Below the pieces are notes generated by a model. The model saw only the letters and a list, made by a program, of their open reading frames with translations. It was not told where the DNA came from and ran no database searches. From a virus: a stretch of 44,907 bases of DNA. Shown piece by piece: positions 5,704 through 13,462 of this stretch. The stretch covers positions 1-44,907 of the IMG/VR virus record IMGVR_UViG_3300035034_002318; one strand, written 5' to 3'. Numbering within the stretch: the stretch's first letter is position 1; every line of letters starts with the position of its first letter. Made by a program: the position numbers and the translations under genes.

Positions 5704-6087
5704 ATGATGGAAGACCCGTACGTGAGGTTTGCCAGGCTTGCCCGTGTGATCGACGGCGACACCGTCGACATGTGCGTTGACCTCGGCTGGGGCTTGACGC
5801 AGAAGGTCCGATTCCGGTTGCTGGGTGTAGACACCCCTGAACTCCGGTCTTCGGACCCCGTCGAGCGGGAAGCGGCCCGCGCAGCGGCCCAGTTCACACT
5901 GGACACCCTCGACGGCTGGTCCCACCTGGCGACAGACGCGCATCCCCTGTGGGTGGAGTCCCGCAAGACCGGCAAATACGGCCGGTGGTTGGCGCGCATT
6001 GGAACTCGTGACGCCCAAGTGGAGGGCGACTTGAACGATCTTCTGCTGGCCGAAGGGCACGGCAAGCCCTACGTTCCCAGAAGGTGA
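5704..6087 (+). CDS. Thermonuclease (staphylococcal-nuclease-like) domain protein
   Basis: 127 aa, ATG ATG at 5704, no strong ribosome site. It keeps the hallmarks of the SNase family: DGDT near residues 17-20, R-x-R-x-x-G-x-D-T-P-E around residues 35-46, and K-x-x-x-G-K-Y-G-R-W-L around residue 87. These match the calcium ligands and catalytic arginines and glutamate of the family, which cuts DNA or RNA with calcium. There is no signal peptide, so it acts inside the cell. It is about the minimal size for the domain. Possible roles are host nucleic acid breakdown or genome processing. The family call is firm, the role is not. Confidence 0.9.
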   Translation: MMEDPYVRFARLARVIDGDTVDMCVDLGWGLTQKVRFRLLGVDTPELRSSDPVEREAARAAAQFTLDTLDGWSHLATDAHPLWVESRKTGKYGRWLARIGTRDAQVEGDLNDLLLAEGHGKPYVPRR

Positions 6088-6189
6088 ACCGATCAATCTG
6101 CATCGCGCATCGCGGAGAGTTTCGAGCCCCGACTTTTTGTTTTGACCGCGCTTTTCGCATCTCAAGACACCTCACGCAAGGAGCCCGCA

Positions 6190-6735
6190 GTGTCGGAATG
6201 GTGGAATGAAGATCATGACTTCGACGAGGTCGTAGAGAACTTCGACTACGACGAAGAAGTTCCGAACCCCGAGCACGCCAGCGATGACCTGTCTGAAGGT
6301 CTTTTGGTCGAGTGGGTTGGAGGTAAGGTCTTCGTGGGCGGCTGGTTCGCCCCGAAGACAGCCCACAGGATCGAGGCCCTCGTGTTGACAGTTTCATCCC
6401 TGCGGGACATCGCCAATTGCACTCTGAACACGTTCAAAGCTCAGTGGCGGCTGCACAAAAACGGCCAGCACCAAGAAGAAGAACTTTACGAGTCTTCAAA
6501 AAGGGCTCTTGGCAGGCTGACCCTGGTCTCCAGCGCAACCACCAACGATGAGCGGATTCTTGGGTACGGCTCAATCAAGGAAGAAGAGGATGATTACATC
6601 CTCGCCGTCGCTTCCCAGATTCAAGTCGCCACCGCGGTGCTGATGTTTGTTCGAGACAAGTGCGGTACTGAAGCCGTCAATGAGGCATTGTTCCGAACCG
6701 GCGCGTCCTTGGTGACCCTTGCCGAGGAGCTTTAA
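6190..6735 (+). CDS. Hypothetical acidic protein
   Basis: 181 aa from GTG 6190, chosen because AAGGAG lies 7 bases upstream; the frame extends to a TTG at 6142 without a ribosome site. The N-terminal 35 residues are strongly acidic (DHDFDEVVENFDYDEE). A globular part follows with VEWVGGKVFVGGWF and then helices. No cysteine motif or membrane segment. No family recognised. Confidence 0.7.
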   Translation: MSEWWNEDHDFDEVVENFDYDEEVPNPEHASDDLSEGLLVEWVGGKVFVGGWFAPKTAHRIEALVLTVSSLRDIANCTLNTFKAQWRLHKNGQHQEEELYESSKRALGRLTLVSSATTNDERILGYGSIKEEEDDYILAVASQIQVATAVLMFVRDKCGTEAVNEALFRTGASLVTLAEEL

Positions 6736-6805
6736 TCGTAGACGTGGGCTGATTGACGAGATCGACTGTGCTGAGGACACTCAGCGCTTTGCATCACATC
6801 ACTTG

Positions 6806-6825
6806 AACAAGGAGAAACATCATGA
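6806..6825 (+). promoter_or_regulatory. Strong ribosome site within a 20-nt leader shared with 43179-43198
   Basis: AACAAGGAGAAACATCATGA occurs here and, on the opposite strand, at the start of the lipoprotein gene at 43182. A near copy precedes the membrane protein at 4390. All three drive membrane-associated products. Confidence 0.75.
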
Positions 6826-7016
6826 GCAACAAAGTCACGAATCTTTGGGGTCGCGAACCAGCTTTGATCCTCGGTGCGATCACTGCTGTCGCAGCGGTGA
6901 TGATTTCCGCCCTCGCCGGAGATCTCGACGACGGTCTGATCATGGCCGCCGTCGCAGCCGTGTTGGCGGTGGTGACCCGGACGCAGGTGTCGCCAGCGAC
7001 TGACGAAGTAAGCTAG
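6822..7016 (+). CDS. Small two-helix membrane protein, holin-like
   Basis: 64 aa with a textbook ribosome site. The start MSNKVTNLWGREPA is followed by two hydrophobic helices (about residues 15-33 and 38-54), joined by a short acidic turn, and a charged tail. Small WGREPAL-type two-helix proteins are common in phages of Actinobacteria and are often labelled holins or unknown membrane proteins. Here it stands before a tail-fibre cluster and far from the endolysin at 41092, so the holin call is uncertain. Confidence 0.6.
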   Translation: MSNKVTNLWGREPALILGAITAVAAVMISALAGDLDDGLIMAAVAAVLAVVTRTQVSPATDEVS

Positions 7017-7149
7017 TCCCAACTCCGAGAAGCTGAACGTCATCTCGAAGTCCAACGTACAGCTATACAATCAATCAACCTGGACTATTCCGGCTTAAAC
7101 AAACTCCGGCCGGGGTGGTCCAGGCTCGCATCTCAACCCGGAGACCACC
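7017..7149. other. Intergenic stretch with an inverted repeat before a TTG-started gene
   Basis: CCTGGAC at 7079-7085 is complementary to GTCCAGG at 7118-7124, and inner CCGG words could extend the pairing. TATACAAT at about 7062-7069 resembles a -10 element, but no convincing -35 lies at the right distance. A leader hairpin or promoter for the fibre cluster is possible. Confidence 0.3.
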
Positions 7150-7515
7150 TTGGCCGCTGAATATGACATTGACGTGGTGATCGGGGACTCGTGGCCGCCT
7201 GGCCCCTTTGCCGAATTCTTGCTCGTCATTCGAGAATCCGAAAACGGCGACACCTTCACCCCGGTCAACCTCACCGGCACGATCGTTACCCAGTCGATCC
7301 TGCACAAAGGTGCAGCCCCAGCGGGCGCACCGGTCTTGTCGCTGGACATCAAAAACCAGACCACCAGCACGGGAGAGATCGGCATTCGACTGAACGCCAC
7401 CGAGTCGGCAAAGCTGGAGAATCTGACGTATCACTGGAGTCTGAAAATCAGATTCGACGCCGAAAACATCCTCACGCCGATCATGGGACTGATTCGCACA
7501 ACGGGCCTGTCCTGA
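7150..7515 (+). CDS. Tail/baseplate protein, BppU-like fold likely
   Basis: 121 aa starting at TTG 7150; the GGAG 6 to 7 bases upstream decides the start. The pattern (an early GDSWPP, then FLLVIRES, PVNLTGTIV and LSLDIKNQT) fits the beta-sandwich, N-terminal BppU-like domains found in baseplate and fibre-attachment proteins of phages. It is the first of five tail-type genes ending at 10665, and its stop overlaps the next start (TGATG). The family is inferred from pattern, not from a search. Confidence 0.6.
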   Translation: MAAEYDIDVVIGDSWPPGPFAEFLLVIRESENGDTFTPVNLTGTIVTQSILHKGAAPAGAPVLSLDIKNQTTSTGEIGIRLNATESAKLENLTYHWSLKIRFDAENILTPIMGLIRTTGLS

Positions 7516-7835
7516 TGGCTGACTACGAGATCAACCTTCTGGCTACGACGACGGAATTCGTCGACCTTCTCGGATCGCTCGACTATCAGATCAATCTGGA
7601 ATACGGTTTCCAGGCCAGCACCAACACTGGCAACGCTCGCAACAGCTTCGTTTTTGATCAGCCGACTCCAGCCACTACGTGGACCGTCGTTCACACCCTC
7701 GGGTTTCGTCCGAACGTGACGGTGGTCAGCCCGGCAGGCATCGAGTTCTTCCCAAGCGTCGAATTTGTGTCGGACACTCAAATCCTCATTCGTGTGGGCG
7801 CCACCGCTCTCGCCGGATTCGTCTATCTGTCGTAG
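7515..7835 (+). CDS. Tail fibre-associated protein
   Basis: 106 aa, ATG overlapping the previous stop. The C-terminal half has the beta-rich pattern TWTVVHTLGFRPNVTVV and ends FVYLS, common at the ends of phage fibre and receptor-binding proteins. No transmembrane or catalytic motif. Probably a structural fibre or baseplate subunit that works with its neighbours at 7150 and 7848. Confidence 0.6.
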   Translation: MADYEINLLATTTEFVDLLGSLDYQINLEYGFQASTNTGNARNSFVFDQPTPATTWTVVHTLGFRPNVTVVSPAGIEFFPSVEFVSDTQILIRVGATALAGFVYLS

Positions 7836-7847
7836 GAGACAAAGCCC

Positions 7848-8972
7848 ATGGCAACGCCACAATTCCCCGCAGGCATCGACCTTCTGAAAGCGTCGATCAT
7901 CAACGCTGTCGCCCATCCGGTTGGGTCCGATCCGACGACGCCGGCGAACGGGCAGTTCTGGTACCGGACCGACACGAACCGACTCATGGTGCGCCAGGCC
8001 GGTGTCAACCAAACGGTGGCGATCCTCGACGACGTCACCGCCGGCTCGATCACCGGGGCACTCTGGAACGCTCAGTCCGTTGTTGTCGCCGTCACCGACG
8101 ACACTCCGATCGCTCAAGTCATCGGCGAGGGCCAGATGCTTGGCCGGGCCACCGGAGGCGACGTCACGGCGTTGACGGCAGCACAGATCCGAACGCTGAT
8201 CAACGTGACGTCGGGTGCCGACGTCACCAACACGGCCACCGTGACCGCCGCTGGCGCCCTCATGGACTCTGAGGTCGACGACGACATCAAGACGCTTGTG
8301 CTGCCCGCTGCGACGACGATCAGCGCGTTTGGTGCGTCCCTCATCGACGACGCCGCATCGACCAACGCTCGGACGACGCTCGGTCTCGTCATCGGCACAA
8401 ACGTCCAGGCTTACTCGGCAATTCTGAACGCAACGACGGCCTCGTTCACGACAGCGCTGAACACGAAGCTGACCAACATCGAAACGGCTGCGGAAGTCAA
8501 CGACACCGCAGCGGAGATCCTCGCCAAGCTGATCACGGTCGACGGTGCTGCCTCCGGCCTCGACGCCGACACGCTGGACGGCGCCCAGGGTTCGGCCTAC
8601 GCGCTCCGAACCTACGTCGACACCGAAGTCTCGGGTGCCATCACGGCGCTCGTCGGCGGAGCGCCAGGAGCGCTGGACACACTCAACGAACTCGCCGCTG
8701 CCATCAACGACGACGCCTCGTTCACCTCGACGGTCACGACCGCTCTCGGTTTGCGTACCCGGAAGTACTCGGCGTCGATCGGCAACGGGTCGGCGACAGC
8801 GATCGCTGCGTCTCATGGTCTGGCGACGACGACCGTCATCGCCCAATGTTTCCGCACGTCGAACGACTCGCAGGTCTTCCCTGATGTGGTGATCACCTCG
8901 GCGTCGGCGGTGACGTTCACGTTCGGAGTTGCTCCGACCACCGACGAGTTCTACGTCGTCATCGTCGGCTGA
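7848..8972 (+). CDS. Tail fibre protein
   Basis: 374 aa with an AGGAGA ribosome site. It starts with a phage-fibre-like region (PTTPANGQFWYRTDTNRLMV), followed by alanine/threonine-rich repetitive beta or triple-stranded segments (including LDADTLDG) and a short globular end (FPDVVITSASAVTFTFG). Such composition is typical of trimeric fibres that reach from the baseplate to the host surface. It is followed directly by two more fibre-cluster genes with one-base overlaps. Confidence 0.75.
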   Translation: MATPQFPAGIDLLKASIINAVAHPVGSDPTTPANGQFWYRTDTNRLMVRQAGVNQTVAILDDVTAGSITGALWNAQSVVVAVTDDTPIAQVIGEGQMLGRATGGDVTALTAAQIRTLINVTSGADVTNTATVTAAGALMDSEVDDDIKTLVLPAATTISAFGASLIDDAASTNARTTLGLVIGTNVQAYSAILNATTASFTTALNTKLTNIETAAEVNDTAAEILAKLITVDGAASGLDADTLDGAQGSAYALRTYVDTEVSGAITALVGGAPGALDTLNELAAAINDDASFTSTVTTALGLRTRKYSASIGNGSATAIAASHGLATTTVIAQCFRTSNDSQVFPDVVITSASAVTFTFGVAPTTDEFYVVIVG

Positions 8973-9160
8973 TGGCTGCCCTCGAGTACGTCGGCACGGC
9001 AATCGAAATCGGGGCTTCGGCGCAGGCGGGTGGCGCAGACGTGCCGGCGCTCGTGCAGCAAGACGCCACCGACGTCGGCCGGACCGTGTTCATCCAGTTC
9101 ACCGGCGACAGTGCGCCGACCGGCATGGTCCGAGGCGACATCCTGATTCGGCAGGCCTGA
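8972..9160 (+). CDS. Small tail-cluster protein
   Basis: 62 aa, ATG overlapping the previous TGA by one base. Acidic and beta-rich with no membrane segment; VGRTVFIQFTGDSAPTG suggests a small beta-sandwich. The position between two fibre genes, with overlaps on both sides, indicates a structural or assembly role. No family is recognised. Confidence 0.6.
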   Translation: MAALEYVGTAIEIGASAQAGGADVPALVQQDATDVGRTVFIQFTGDSAPTGMVRGDILIRQA

Positions 9161-10665
9161 TGGCGACAATCCCAGGCGACATCGCCGCCCTCACTCTCGT
9201 CGTCACCGGCCGGGACATCCTTGCGTCGTGGGAAGCACCGGACGACGGCGGATCGCCGATCGACAACTACCGCATTTGGATCGAGGAGGACGGCACCGGC
9301 ATTTGGTTGCCGGTCGACAAAGGCACGGCCCTGTCGCACACCTTCGCCGGCTTGTACGGGTCGACGAAATACAACTTTACGATGCGGGCCGAGAACGCAA
9401 TCGGCGAATCGGCAAACGCAACGTCGGCGTCGGCGACGACCGCTGTCGCACCCGATTTCAGGGTCCAGCGCGGGATCACCGTCGTGTCGGCAAACGGCGA
9501 AACAACGACGCTTGCCTCGCCTGTGGCCAGCCTCAATCGGGCGTTCGTTCGGATGTCGAACAACCGGCACACCGGCGCTTCGACCACGGCCAGTACCACC
9601 AACGGCGACGACCTGTCGGTCGCAGGGTATTTGTCGGCGGTCGACACGATCACCTGGATCCGGCCGACGACGACTCCCGACATCACCCAGTCGGTGTATT
9701 GGGAGGTCGTCGAATACGTCGGTCGGCCGGGAGCCCCGAACGAGTTCATCGTCCGGGACCGGTCCGACGTGGATGTTACTTCTCAGCTCACGAACACCAC
9801 GATCAGCGGAGTCGTGAACGCCGACCGGTGCGTCCCGTTCATCACTGGTTACATCACCGACGATTTGACGGCCGGGGCGAACGGGCTCGCGTCCATCGCC
9901 TATCTGACGTCGGCCACGAATCTGCGATGCGAGAACGGTCGGACCAGCGGCTCTGTAGCAAATCGTTTGCATGTGACAACGGTCGAGTTCGTCGGCTCAG
10001 CCTGGTCGGTGGGCCACGGCCGGGTCACCGGCCAAACCGGCGACACCGGAACGATTCCGCTCGTCACCGGATCCGACGGTGTCGCCGGAACCTCGTTCGA
10101 CGTCGTCGACTGGGCGACAGCTGAAATCACCTCGTGGGGTCACAAAGGCGACGAAGCAAACGAAGCGATCGCCGACCATTTCCCGAAGCTGTCGCCCGGT
10201 TCGACGACCGCTGTCGACTGGGAGTTCCACACCGAACACGACGGGACCGACGACGACCATGTCGTGCACGTTCTGAAGCACGCCGACCTGGCGGTCTCCC
10301 GGTTCACGATCAGACACAACGACCTTGGCGAAGCGACGATCAACGTGACCGATGCGGCGCTGACCGACATGACGCTGTCGTCGCTCCTGATCACGGGGGG
10401 GTCGTCGGGATCCGGTACCGCCTATGCCCGTGGTTGGCGGTCGGTTCGGCTGCACTCGCTGACCCAAGCTTTTTCTTATTCCGGGCGAAATGGCAATACC
10501 TGCTCCTGGGAAATCCAGGCGATCAACTACGACTCGATCCTGTCGAGCCTTGTGCCGGAAGTGACGAACGCTCTGGTTTACGACGGCTCGCAGTGGGTCG
10601 CTGCGGACTTCCTGATCTACGACGGCTCGCAGTGGGTGGCGGCCGAGGTTGTGCCGACCGCCTAG
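9160..10665 (+). CDS. Tail protein with a fibronectin-III-like domain and C-terminal YDGSQW repeats
   Basis: 501 aa. Residues about 8-95 have a fibronectin III pattern (ILASWEAPDDGGSPIDNYRI, then STKYNFTMRAENAIGES). A long beta-rich body follows. The end carries two copies of YDGSQWVAA separated by DFLI, resembling the NGTQW end of the fibre gene at 35604. Fibronectin domains on phage tails are thought to hold carbohydrate or the cell surface weakly. Its last four bases overlap the end of a minus-strand gene. Confidence 0.75.
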   Translation: MATIPGDIAALTLVVTGRDILASWEAPDDGGSPIDNYRIWIEEDGTGIWLPVDKGTALSHTFAGLYGSTKYNFTMRAENAIGESANATSASATTAVAPDFRVQRGITVVSANGETTTLASPVASLNRAFVRMSNNRHTGASTTASTTNGDDLSVAGYLSAVDTITWIRPTTTPDITQSVYWEVVEYVGRPGAPNEFIVRDRSDVDVTSQLTNTTISGVVNADRCVPFITGYITDDLTAGANGLASIAYLTSATNLRCENGRTSGSVANRLHVTTVEFVGSAWSVGHGRVTGQTGDTGTIPLVTGSDGVAGTSFDVVDWATAEITSWGHKGDEANEAIADHFPKLSPGSTTAVDWEFHTEHDGTDDDHVVHVLKHADLAVSRFTIRHNDLGEATINVTDAALTDMTLSSLLITGGSSGSGTAYARGWRSVRLHSLTQAFSYSGRNGNTCSWEIQAINYDSILSSLVPEVTNALVYDGSQWVAADFLIYDGSQWVAAEVVPTA

Positions 10666-10790
10666 AAACCCCTTCTCGCGGCTCTGTCGCGCTTCTCGCG
10701 ATCCCGACGCACGGCCTCCAGGGACACCTTGACAGCCTCGCCGATCATGGCGAGGGTGAACAGCAGCAAGATCAGAAGTACGAAGCCCAT
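10662..10790 (-). CDS. 42-residue membrane protein downstream of the primase-helicase
   Basis: ATG at 10790 to TAG at 10662 on the minus strand gives one clear hydrophobic helix (VLLILLLFTLAMIG) followed by a strongly basic tail (RRDREKRDRAARR). It starts 19 bases after the helicase stop, so it is probably the last gene of that minus operon. Its stop shares bases with the stop of the plus-strand fibre gene. The basic tail could bind DNA or phospholipid. No ribosome site is obvious, so confidence is moderate. Confidence 0.5.
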   Translation of the reverse strand: MGFVLLILLLFTLAMIGEAVKVSLEAVRRDREKRDRAARRGF

Positions 10791-10809
10791 AGGGCCTACT
10801 GTATCTCGT

Positions 10810-12597
10810 TTATTCGTCTTCAAGGTCAGGTACGTCAGATTCTATCAATCCGTACCCGGTCGGATCAGCAAGCATGTAGCGCTTCGCTGGCGGACGACCA
10901 ATCCTCTTCGCCTCGCGCTTGTCTGGTGGCGCTTCAACGACTCTCCCGCGCCTGATCAGAGCGTCGAAGGTTTGGTCAAAGAGGTCGCGGTCCTTCTTCT
11001 TTCCGACCGGCAGGCGGTTGTGGACTTTTGTCTGGGTGGCAAACTCGCCGTGGTATCCCGGCCACCACCCCACCATCTTCTCGATGTGGGCGATGAGTTG
11101 ATTGACGTTGCTGACACTGGCTTCGCTGTCGACCATCTTCGTTGTGGGCATCAGGAACTCGACCAGCTTGCGCGCTTGATCGAGTGTGTGCACGCCCATG
11201 CTGGGGTCTTCGCAGTTGACGGCCAGCAGAAGTGCCAGCTTCAGGAAGTGGTTCTGGAGGCGTGCGAACAGTTCGCCCTCCTTCGCCTTCGCTTGGAGCC
11301 ACAACAGGTGGTCGTCAACGGCGACGGTTGCGTGAATGTCCAGGTACATCATCGGCTTGGATTCTGACCAGGCTCGTGTGTTGTTGAGATCTCGAGCGAG
11401 GCTGCCGAAGTTGACAGGGGTGAGTTCAGCGAAGGGGATGTACGGCTTCGGCGTTCCTTTGACGTACATGAACCGGTTGGTGAAACCGGAGGCGACGTCG
11501 TTGGACCCCAAGATGGACGACATCGCTTCGGGCTGAGCGCCCACCGAGAGGTTGTAGAACGGATCGACTGCGAGACTGTCTCCGTGTCCACGACTGGAAA
11601 CCGCCGAGGTGTGCCCGTCGTACATGCTGATGAGCACTTCGCGAAGCGTGCTTCCCCTGCGTGTCGATGCGGTCATGAGTTCAGCCAGTTCGTCCATCGA
11701 CGCCCAGCCGTTCACCGACTGCGGTTCGGCTGCGCCGGGCGGAAGCCAAGACATGAGGTCGACCAATGCTTCGCCGGAACCGGGCCGGCTGAGGTGCTTC
11801 ACGCCCTTTGTGGTCGGGTCTTCCGGGTCAAACTTCAGGGAGCTGACCTCCCTGACAAGCTTCTTGGCGAGGTTGATCGCTCGCGACTTGCCGCTGCCCG
11901 TGTCGCCCATGTAGGCGACGAATGAATTGGTGCGAACTTCGGTTTCGCCCCACTGGAATCGCACCCGCTGGCCGACGGCAGCCGACAGCATCTGAAAGCC
12001 GAGGAACAGGCGGAACTCGTCGGGGATGGTGGTGTTGTCGGTGGCCACCATCCATTTGTGCAGGAAGGTGTCCTCGGGGGCGTAGTCCTTCCAGTCAAGC
12101 TCGTATTCGGGATACACCTCGTCGTATTCGGGGTCGACCACGCCGAACACCTCGGCAATCATCGTCTCGCCCAATTCGGCCAGCTCGAGGCGGACGGTGG
12201 TCTTCATTTCTTCAACGTCGTAGCCCAGGTCGACCAGGCAAACTTCGATCAGCTCTGGGAATGATCGGCCTTTTTTGTAGCCGGGGATTGGGTACCCGAA
12301 TCTGATCGCGGCGAGGTCCATGATGTCGCCACCTTCAGCGCAAGCCCCGCAGTAGTAAACGTTCTTCTCGCTGTTGAGCCAAGCGCTTGGAATCTTGTCA
12401 GGGTGATCAGGCTTCGGACACGAGACCATGATGGACTCTGTCCGTGCTCCGTCAGACGGGTCCGATTTTCCACACCAGCGGCGATACGCCTCGACGATTC
12501 CAAGGTCCGAGATGATTTCAAGGCCGCCCTCCAGAACCTTCCGCTCCTCCATCCCCACGTCGGGAATGAACTGGTCCCACCTTCCCTCTTCGATCAC
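10810..12597 (-). CDS. Primase-helicase: CHC2-type zinc finger fused to P-loop helicase
   Basis: 595 aa. Residues 60-86 form a DnaG-like CHC2 zinc ribbon (C60, H65, C83, C86, then AEGGDIMDL). After a linker comes a P-loop ATPase with Walker A GDTGSGKS at residues 231-238 and a Walker B-like WASMDELAEL. The overall shape resembles the DUF3987-type helicases of phage and plasmid replication genes. The C-terminal 150 residues look like a winged-helix DNA-binding end. It has no primase catalytic domain; that is supplied by the AEP gene upstream, whose stop overlaps this start (ATGA). Together they should unwind and prime the fork. Confidence 0.85.
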   Translation of the reverse strand: MIEEGRWDQFIPDVGMEERKVLEGGLEIISDLGIVEAYRRWCGKSDPSDGARTESIMVSCPKPDHPDKIPSAWLNSEKNVYYCGACAEGGDIMDLAAIRFGYPIPGYKKGRSFPELIEVCLVDLGYDVEEMKTTVRLELAELGETMIAEVFGVVDPEYDEVYPEYELDWKDYAPEDTFLHKWMVATDNTTIPDEFRLFLGFQMLSAAVGQRVRFQWGETEVRTNSFVAYMGDTGSGKSRAINLAKKLVREVSSLKFDPEDPTTKGVKHLSRPGSGEALVDLMSWLPPGAAEPQSVNGWASMDELAELMTASTRRGSTLREVLISMYDGHTSAVSSRGHGDSLAVDPFYNLSVGAQPEAMSSILGSNDVASGFTNRFMYVKGTPKPYIPFAELTPVNFGSLARDLNNTRAWSESKPMMYLDIHATVAVDDHLLWLQAKAKEGELFARLQNHFLKLALLLAVNCEDPSMGVHTLDQARKLVEFLMPTTKMVDSEASVSNVNQLIAHIEKMVGWWPGYHGEFATQTKVHNRLPVGKKKDRDLFDQTFDALIRRGRVVEAPPDKREAKRIGRPPAKRYMLADPTGYGLIESDVPDLEDE

Positions 12598-13343
12598 AGA
12601 ACACTCCTTGAAGTCAGGGAACCGGACGCCAGCGCAAGGGCTGGGTCGACGGGAATCAGCTCGGTGATCGGGGCACCGGGGTCGTAAAAGAAGCTCTCAC
12701 GGCCCGTCTTTTGGTTCACCCCCAACGGAAGCCGAAGAAGGTTTCCAAAGCCATCACTTCCGATCTTTGATTGCTTCGGGAAAACCTCGACCGTCATCGA
12801 CGGAAAGCTGCACGCCTTGTAGAAGTTCTTGCCTTTGACGGCCTCGAACACCTCGCCGCCGCCCCAGGACTTGAGGATGATCTGACCCAGTGATCTAGCG
12901 GTGTTTGCGTCGATCGCTTCGCCGAAGCAGCCGTAGATGTGGAGGCCTTTTGACCCACTGAAGGTCGTCATGATCTTCAGCTCTGGGTACAGCCGGCCCA
13001 TTCGCCAGGCCAGGCCGTCGCCCAAGCTCCGCACCTGCTGAGTCAATTCGCCTCTGGCGAAGTGGTCGGGATCGCTGAAAACATCCCTCGGCACCACCTT
13101 CTCGCCCGACTTCGTGCGGTACTCCTCGTCGTCGAAGTCGATGTCGAAAGCAACCACTCGGGTCAGCCCGTCATGGTCCACGAGGTAGTGGCCAAGCGTG
13201 GTTTTTCCCTCAACGTGGAGTCGTATGTCCTTGGCCGTCCAGGGGTGATGAATCGGGTTGTACGCTCCGTTCTTGCGCTGGAACGCCTTCACGTCGCGCC
13301 GCTGGATGAACGTCTTTCCTAGTGCCTGAATGAAGTCTGCCAT
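12594..13343 (-). CDS. Archaeo-eukaryotic-type (AEP) primase
   Basis: 249 aa. Motif I is FDIDFDDEE (D67 and D69), motif II is FSGSKGLHIYG (S129 to H135), motif III has EVFPKQ (E186), and the end has GNLLRLPLGVNQKTG (residues 200-214). These are the signatures of the AEP superfamily in the LigD/TOTE-like branches, which make RNA or DNA primers using two metal ions. Nothing else is fused to the domain, so the helicase and zinc finger come from the coupled gene at 10810-12597. A DNA-repair polymerase role is the alternative. The family call is strong. Confidence 0.9.
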   Translation of the reverse strand: MADFIQALGKTFIQRRDVKAFQRKNGAYNPIHHPWTAKDIRLHVEGKTTLGHYLVDHDGLTRVVAFDIDFDDEEYRTKSGEKVVPRDVFSDPDHFARGELTQQVRSLGDGLAWRMGRLYPELKIMTTFSGSKGLHIYGCFGEAIDANTARSLGQIILKSWGGGEVFEAVKGKNFYKACSFPSMTVEVFPKQSKIGSDGFGNLLRLPLGVNQKTGRESFFYDPGAPITELIPVDPALALASGSLTSRSVL

Positions 13344-13462
13344 TCGTTTGGTTATCTACTCTTGGTCGGTGGCGGAAAGAGCGACACTAGGTGACGCGGG
13401 CCGCGCTTTCCAAGCCATCCTGAACCTTTCAGAAAGAATCCGCTGGGGTAGTGTTTGGGTCG
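13344..13462. promoter_or_regulatory. Divergent intergenic region between primase and packaging operons
   Basis: This gap of about 119 bases separates the leftward replication operon from the rightward packaging operon, so both promoters are expected here. I could not name convincing -35 and -10 boxes, and no long dyad is present. Confidence 0.45.

Noticed and set aside
5704-6087. Secreted virulence-type thermonuclease
   Set aside because: No signal peptide is present; the gene is embedded among phage accessory genes.
7431-9002. 523-residue minus-strand frame opposite the fibre genes
   Set aside because: Shadow of the GC-rich coding strand: arginine-rich, no ribosome site, while the plus-strand genes have fibre features and overlapped starts.
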